A DNA stretch of 9,775 bases from DAOTXN01 sp034435435 (GTDB lineage: Bacteria > Chloroflexota > Anaerolineae > S140-20). The notes under the pieces were generated by a model. It saw nothing but the letters and a program-made list of their open reading frames with translations. It did not search any database and was not told where the DNA came from. The stretch covers positions 1 to 9,775 of the forward strand of contig DAOTXN010000066.1 in the NCBI GenBank assembly GCA_034435435.1, read 5' to 3'. Shown piece after piece: positions 1 through 6,200 of the stretch. Position numbers and translations under genes: made by a program. Each line of letters begins with the position of its first letter. Positions within the stretch are counted from its first letter, which is position 1.

Positions 1-105
1 CCTTTGCGCAAGCTGCCGCCTCACCTCGGCTCACGTGAGGAGGTCTTGCGCCGCTATGGTTGCGATGCGAGTCCTGCAACAAATGCACGTGCACCAGATA
101 CCTGA
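1..105 (+). CDS. Possible 3' end of an unidentified upstream gene
   Basis: The frame beginning at base 1 is open for 34 codons and ends at TGA 103-105. It would encode a charged tail containing LPPHLGSREEVLRRYGCDAS. I do not recognise a family. It lies in the same frame as the giant RHS gene but is cut off from it by the stop. It could be the end of a neighbouring gene, a decayed upstream part of the RHS gene, or chance open frame. The other forward frames look less protein-like: one stops at 36-38, and the other (35-217) has no recognisable content. Confidence 0.25.
   Translation, partial: PLRKLPPHLGSREEVLRRYGCDASPATNARAPDT
30..39. repeat. 10-bp perfect palindrome CTCACGTGAG
   Basis: CTCACGTGAG equals its own reverse complement. 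It sits beside a second inverted pair, CCTCAC at 19-24 and GTGAGG at 35-40. It lies inside the possible tail gene, so a regulatory role is not demonstrated. It could be an operator-like site or chance. Confidence 0.2.
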
Positions 106-249
106 GGCAATCTACTATACCGTAATTTCAGGACGGATAAAGGCTGGCAATATCCACCGGAAATCGGCTCGCCGGCAACGACTTTCCTGGACGCCGGTTT
201 ACATGACATCGAGATAGACTACGAGCAGCGCCCTCCCTATGTTGCCGCT
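106..249 (+). pseudogene. PA14-domain-like C-terminal remnant fused in frame to the RHS gene
   Basis: From 106 the frame is open straight into the giant RHS gene without a usable start codon: there is no ATG, GTG or TTG before TTG 250. The translation includes TTFLDAGLHDIEIDYEQRPP and continues past 250 as YVAALQARWSGPS. This resembles the last strands of PA14 carbohydrate-binding-type domains, in which an 'aGtH.i.v.Y' segment is followed by a '.a.l.W' strand. Large secreted RHS proteins can carry such modules ahead of the YD repeats. The remnant suggests the gene was once longer at its 5' end and was cut by deletion, rearrangement or frameshift near the TGA at 103. The similarity is by eye. 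An alternative is that this stretch is simply untranslated leader. Confidence 0.45.
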
Positions 250-3200
250 TTGCAGGCTCGTTGGTCTGGGCCGAGTTTTGACGAGGAGGTCATCCCCGTG
301 TACGGTCTGCCCGACGATATCAACCCCGACGAGTGCCCTTATGTTTCGTGCGATGGGCAGGATTACCAGGGCGGGCCGGTGAACACCAAGACCGGCAACT
401 ACTTGTATCAGGCGCAGGATGTGCAGCTCCAAACGCTGGCCGGGCGGCTGGCCTTCAAGCGCACCTACAGCGCCCAGGCAACCGACGCCGAGTGGCCCGG
501 GCTGCTGGGCTACGGCTGGACGCACAACCACGACCGCCGGCTGATCTTTCCCGGCGACCCCCAGGGGGAAGACGGCGTGGTGATCCTGCGCGGGCAGAGC
601 GGCTCGGCCTTGCGCTTCACGATCACCGACGACGATCAGTACGTGGCGCGACCGGAAGTCAAGGCGCAGATGGTCGAGATTGACGGCGGCGAGGCCGGTA
701 TCACCTACGTCATTACAGCGCCCAATCAGAGCGTGCTCACCTTCAATGACAGCTTGCTCAAGACCGAACGGGACCCTCAGGGCAATGTGCTGACCTATAC
801 CTACGCCGTTACGGGGTGGCTTGCTCGCGTCGAAGACGCCAGTGGGCGCTACCTGGCGTTTGAAGTAGGCATGCCGGGGTTGAGTGAGGATCGGCTGCTA
901 TCGGTCAGCGATCACACCGGGCGGGTGGTGCAGTTTGGCTATTATACCGAGACCGGCGACCTGGCGGTGGTGACCGACACGCGCGGCCTGGGATGGACCT
1001 ACACCTACAGCGGCAGCACGCACTGGCTGTACGAGGCGCGCGACCCCTACGGGCGGTTGATCGAGCGCAACGAGTACGACGCATACGGGCGCGTGCTCAC
1101 CCAGACGGACGGATTGAGCCACACTATCTCGTTCGATTATCACATCGATACCACCAGCCGCACCACGGTGACGCAGCCCCTGGGACAAGTGTTGGTAGAC
1201 GTGTACGACTCGCGCAACACGCTGGTGAGCCAGGTCCGGCCCGGGGCGAACGTCGCCGCCGGGCGCGGCTACGACGGCCACTTTAACCGGCGCAGCAGCG
1301 CCGACCCCAACGGCCACACCAGCGCCTACAGTTGGAGCGAGAACGGCTATAACCTGGAAACCGTGACCGACGCCCAGGGCCACACGACCCATTTTGGCTA
1401 CGACGCCTGCAACCACCTGACGCAGACGGTAGATGCGCACGGAGGAACCACCACTTACGCCTACGACGTGTACACCGTCGTGATCACCGGAACGGGGGGC
1501 GAAGGGGAGATCATCACCCACACCTATACGCTGTGCGGGCTCAACCAGCCGCTGACCATCACCGATGCGCTGGGGAACGTGACGGTCAACCGCTACGACG
1601 CGCAAGGCCGCCTGATCCAGACCGCCCGCAACGGGCAATACACCACCACCTACGCCTATGACGCCTACGGCCAGCGCACGGCCGTAACGGACACATTGGA
1701 TGGCGTGACCCGCTACGGGTATGACGAACTGGGCCGGACGGTGGGAGTGACCACGCCCCAGGGCATCACGCGCTACGCGTACGACGCCGCCGACCACGTG
1801 ATCGCCATCACGCGCAACTACACCACGACCGTGCCCAACCCCGACCCGCTGTTATACAATTTGGTCACGCGCTACGGCTTTGACAAAGTGGGCCGCCAGA
1901 CCCACGTGACCGAGACGGCGCCGCTGCCTGGCGGCGGCGTGGAAGAGCGGGTCACGCGCACGTGGTATGACTCTATCGGTCAGGTGGTGAGTGTAACGCA
2001 GAACTACCGGCCCGGCGAGCCGCAGAACTATCTGAACCAGTACAACCTGACGACGTGGTACGGCTACGACGCGGCGGGCAACCAGACAGCGGTGACGGAC
2101 ACGCTGGGCCACGTGAACCGCACCTTTTACGATCTATTGAACCGGCCGGTCACGATGGTGGTAAACTATGTAGACGAAGGACCCATGACGAATGACCAAA
2201 ACGTGCGCACGATGTACGGTTACGACCCGGCGGGCAATCTGGTCACCACCACGGATGCGCTGGGGCGAATGGTTGTAAACGGCTACGATGAGCTGAACCG
2301 GCTGGCGACGACGACGGTCAATTACGTGGACGAAGGACCAACGACGAAGGACCAAAATCTGCGCACGGTGTACGGCTATGATGCAGTGGGCAACGTGGTG
2401 ACAGTCACGGACCCAATGGGCCGCGTCACGCTCAACGAATACGACGCGCTGAACCGGCTGGTCAGGACGACGGTCAACTATAGCCCGACGCACGGGCAGA
2501 ACTACCAGAACCAGTACAACCTGGTCACGGAATACGGCTACGATCCCCAATCAGGCCAGCGGGTGGCCGTGACCGACACGCTGGGAAACGTCACCCGCTA
2601 CGAGTATGATGCGCTGGGCCGGCTGGTGACGACCACCGACGCGCTCAGCGGCGCGACCTGGGTCGAGTACAACGCTGTGGGCCAACGCTGGAAGAGCCAC
2701 GCCTGCGCGGAGCTGGCCCCGGACGGGAGTTGCGCCCTCCAATACACGACCGTCTTTACCTACGACATCGCCGGGCGGCTGGCGGAGACGCGAGACCCGG
2801 CGGGCGGCGTCACGCGCTACGCTTATGACGCGCTGGGCAACACGCGGGTCGTAACCGATCCCGCTCCGCTACGCTTCGGGGACTATAGCGCCGAGGGCCA
2901 CGCCACCCATTACGCCTACGACGCGTTGAACCGGCTGGTGACAACGACGAATGCGCTCAGCGGCGTGACGGTGCTCGAGTACGACGCGCTCGGCCGGCGA
3001 GTCAGTAACCGTCAGTCGTCGGCGGTCGGCGGTCCCTGGCAGGTGACAAGTTATGGCTATGACGGGCTGGGCCGGACTGCGGCGATGACCGATGCGCTGG
3101 GCAACGTGACGCGCTATGCTTACGATAGCCTGGGCAACCGTATTGCTATTACCGATCCGCTGACCCACACCACCGTCTATACCTACGACAGTCTGAATCG

Positions 3201-6200
3201 CCTGGCGGCCACCCAGAACGCCGAGGGGGACGTGACGCGCTACGAGTACGACGCCCTGGGAAACCGCACCGTGATGACCGACGCGGAAAGCATCGTGACG
3301 CGCTACGAATACGACGCCGCCGGGCGATTGGCGGCGGTGGTGGAGAATGTGGACGAAGGACCAACGACGAAGGACCAAAACGTGCGCACGGAATATGGGT
3401 ACGACCCATTGGGCCGGCGCACGGTCATCACCAACGCGCTGGGCTACACCAGCGTGTACACCTACGACGCCTTGGGACGGCTGGTCGGTGAGAGCGATGC
3501 GTTGACGCACACTACGGTGTACACCTACAACCTGCTCGGCCAGCGTGTTGCCGTGCAGGACGCCGACGGGACGGTGGTGAGCTACTCCTACGACGCGGGG
3601 GGACGCTTGACCGCCATTCAGTACCCCACCAGCAGCGTGACATACGCTTATGACCGCGTGGGCAACCGCGTGGCGATGACGGATAGCGTGGGTAGCACAC
3701 GCTATCAATACGACGCGCTATACCGGCTGGTGCGGGTGCAGGACCCCTTTAGCCAGGTGGTGAGTTACACTTATGACTTGGTCGGCAACCGCATTGGACT
3801 GAACTATCCTGATGGAAAAACAGTAACCTACACCTACGACCTGTTGAACCGCTTGATCCAGGTCGAGGATTGGGATGGCGGCCTGACCCGCTACGGCTAC
3901 GACGCGGCCGGGCGACTCATCTCGGCCACGCTTCCCAACGGCGTACAAAGCGCGTATACTTACGACGACGCCGACCGCCTGACGCAGATCGAGCACCGCA
4001 ATGACGCCGAGGTGTTGCTGGCGCGTTACGCCTACGCGCTGGATAAAGTGGGCAATCGGATGACCGTCACCGAGACGATATTGATGCCCATCGAGGGCCT
4101 GGCGGCGCTGCCCACCTGCCCTGGCGGGCGGTGCCAGGGCGGCGGGATGAGCGCGGCGCAAGTCGTGGAAGCCGTGGTGGGGCGTGGGCCGGGACTGGCA
4201 AGCATGGCAGGGGAACAGGGGAGCGAATCGGCGAATCAGCGAGTCAGCGCATCGGCGAATGAGCGGGTCGGCGAATCGGCGAATCGGCGCGCGGCGCTCC
4301 TCCCCAATCCCACTCCGCTCCGCCCCAAAGGGGGGGACTATAGCCTTCAATCTCCAATCTCCAATCTCGCGCTGCGGGCCGACCGGCCAAGCCTGCCCGC
4401 CGACGGCGCAAGCCTGGCTTACCTGGCCGTGTTCGCCTACGCTGACGACGGCGAACCGCTGCCCGACGGCGCGCCGGTGAGCTGGGAGACGAGCCTGGGG
4501 GAGTTGGTGGAGGACGACGAAGGACGAACGACGAAGGACGGACTGGCGTGGGTGGCGTTGCAGGCCGGTGAGACGCCCGGCGTGGCCGTGGTGACGGCCA
4601 CGGTGGGGGTGTCGGCGCAGCAGCGCATCAGCGTCGAGATCGCCGCGCCCGAGGCGGCCGTGTACCGGCTGGACGAGGAGACGGGCGGGCGCGACGGCTC
4701 CGAGACGGCGTTGGAGCTGGCCCGCAACACGGTGCGCGAGACAGGGGGGCGCGAGGCGGTTTTTGTGCAAGGGCCCTATCACCGGCTGGACTTTACGGCG
4801 CAGGGGCTGACCTTCAGCGGCGCTGCGCCCGGCGGCCGTAGTATCGCGCTCGGCTACCACCTGCAAGAGGTACGCCTGGGGGCCACGACGTGGCTGACGC
4901 GGACGGACGTATCCCCCCAGGTGGAAGAGAACGCGGCCCGTTATGGATTGGGGCAGGGGGTGACGGAGGAATACGTGGCGCTGGACGCCGGGGTGGAGCA
5001 GCGCCTGGTCCTGGCCGAGCCGTTGCCTGCCGAGGGCCAGGACGTGACGATTGTGGGTGCATTTGAAGCGCCCCTGACGGCGCGGCTGAACGTGTCGCGG
5101 ACGGTGGTCTACTGGTACCATCCACGCGGTGGGCGGCAGTGGCTGGCCCAATACGGTCCGGCGCTGGCCTACGACGCCGCGGGGCATCTGGCGGTCCTGG
5201 AAATGCGCCTGAGCGGGACGGAGGTGGAAATCGTGCTGCCGGGCGCGTGGCTGGCGCGGGCGACGTATCCGGTGGTGGTGGACCCGCTGCTCGGCTCGCG
5301 ACTGACGCTGGCCAGCGGCATCGCGGCCAACCGCTACACCCCCGACGTGGCCTACAACCCCGACGACGACCAATACCTGGCGACCTGGCTGTTTGCAACG
5401 GAAACCACGGTGGGCGTGCACGCGCGGCGGGTGTGGGCCGACGGCGCCCCTGACGGCGGCATCTTCACCCTGTATCAAGTGAGCGGCGCGCCGGTGAGCG
5501 AGTGGGAAGCGCCGCGGGCGGCCTATGACCCCACCTCGGACAAATACCTGGCGGCCTGGGCGGTGAACTCGGGTCTGATCGAATGGGCGCTGCGCAGCCG
5601 GCAGGTCCCGGCCAGCGGGAGCGCGCTGGGCAGCCTGCAGGCAGTGGACGTTGGAGCGGCCCATTACAACCCGGCGGTAGCGGCAGACAGCCTGAACGGC
5701 GGCTACCTGGCGACCTGGGACGCCGCCCAGAACGTGTACGCCCGGCGGGTGGGGGCGGACGGCGCGCCCACGGGGAGCGTGATCAACGTGGCCGCCAGCG
5801 CCGCTGTGGAGCAGGACCCCGACGTGGCCTTTGGCAGCGCGGCCGGGGAATACCTGGTGGTCTGGGAGCAGGACAGCGACGCGTACGCCCGGCGTGTGAC
5901 GAGCGGCGGCGGGTTGCCGGGCAATGCCTTTGCGGTGGCGACGGCCGCCGGCAACCAGGTAGACCCGGCCCTGGCCTACGCTGCGCCCTCCGACACCTTT
6001 CTGGCGACCTGGAGCGCGGATAACGACGTACACGGCCAGCGCGTGGACAGCCAGGGTCGCATGGTGGGCAACGTGATGGACATCGCCACGGGCCAACCGA
6101 CCCAGATCGCGCCCGACCTGGGCTACAATGCGCTGACCGAAGACTGGCTGGCGGTGTGGCGGCACACGGGGACGATCGGCTTTGCCAACGAGCCGTGGGG

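Larger units (their letters stand above)
1771..2595 (+). repeat. Five-unit higher-order YD super-repeat (156-186 bp)
   Basis: Units begin at 1771, 1957, 2119, 2275 and 2431 and are 186, 162, 156, 156 and 165 bases long. Each encodes a YD unit ending in a variant of R..TTVNY, a variable loop, then N(V/L).T.YGYD, a second YD unit and VTDTLGNV-like text. Units three and four are equal in length and both carry a DEGP-type loop made by a short DNA repeat. Units two and five have a loop of the type NYxNQYNL. The pattern indicates tandem duplication of a two-YD block with loop replacement. Confidence 0.75.
1066..4080 (+). repeat. Main YD-repeat array (about 40 units)
   Basis: This coding repeat array has Y.YD or near variants (EYDAYGR, RYGYDELGR, TYAYDRVGNR) recurring about every 20-25 codons. 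I counted about 40 units before the insertion at 4081 and six after 6640. In solved RHS and TcB/TcC structures such repeats spiral into a beta shell. The array is strongly conserved at DNA level between units, with motifs such as GCGCTGAACCGGCTGG recurring, so internal recombination is possible. Units differ mainly in the loop between paired repeats. Confidence 0.9.

Noticed and set aside
103..105. TGA read through as a sense codon, joining 1-105 to the RHS frame
   Set aside because: The high GC content, the use of TGG for Trp and ordinary stops elsewhere give no support for recoding, and text before the TGA does not continue the PA14-like pattern.
898..3708. Several - strand open frames (898-1797, 2134-2550, 2869-3708)
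   Set aside because: They are mirror images of the YD repeats (repeating VVxVxRxxxQ text) and have no independent start signals or domain content.
1771..4540. CRISPR-like spaced direct repeats
   Set aside because: The repeats are in-frame coding YD units and loop elements with irregular spacing and no leader or cas genes.
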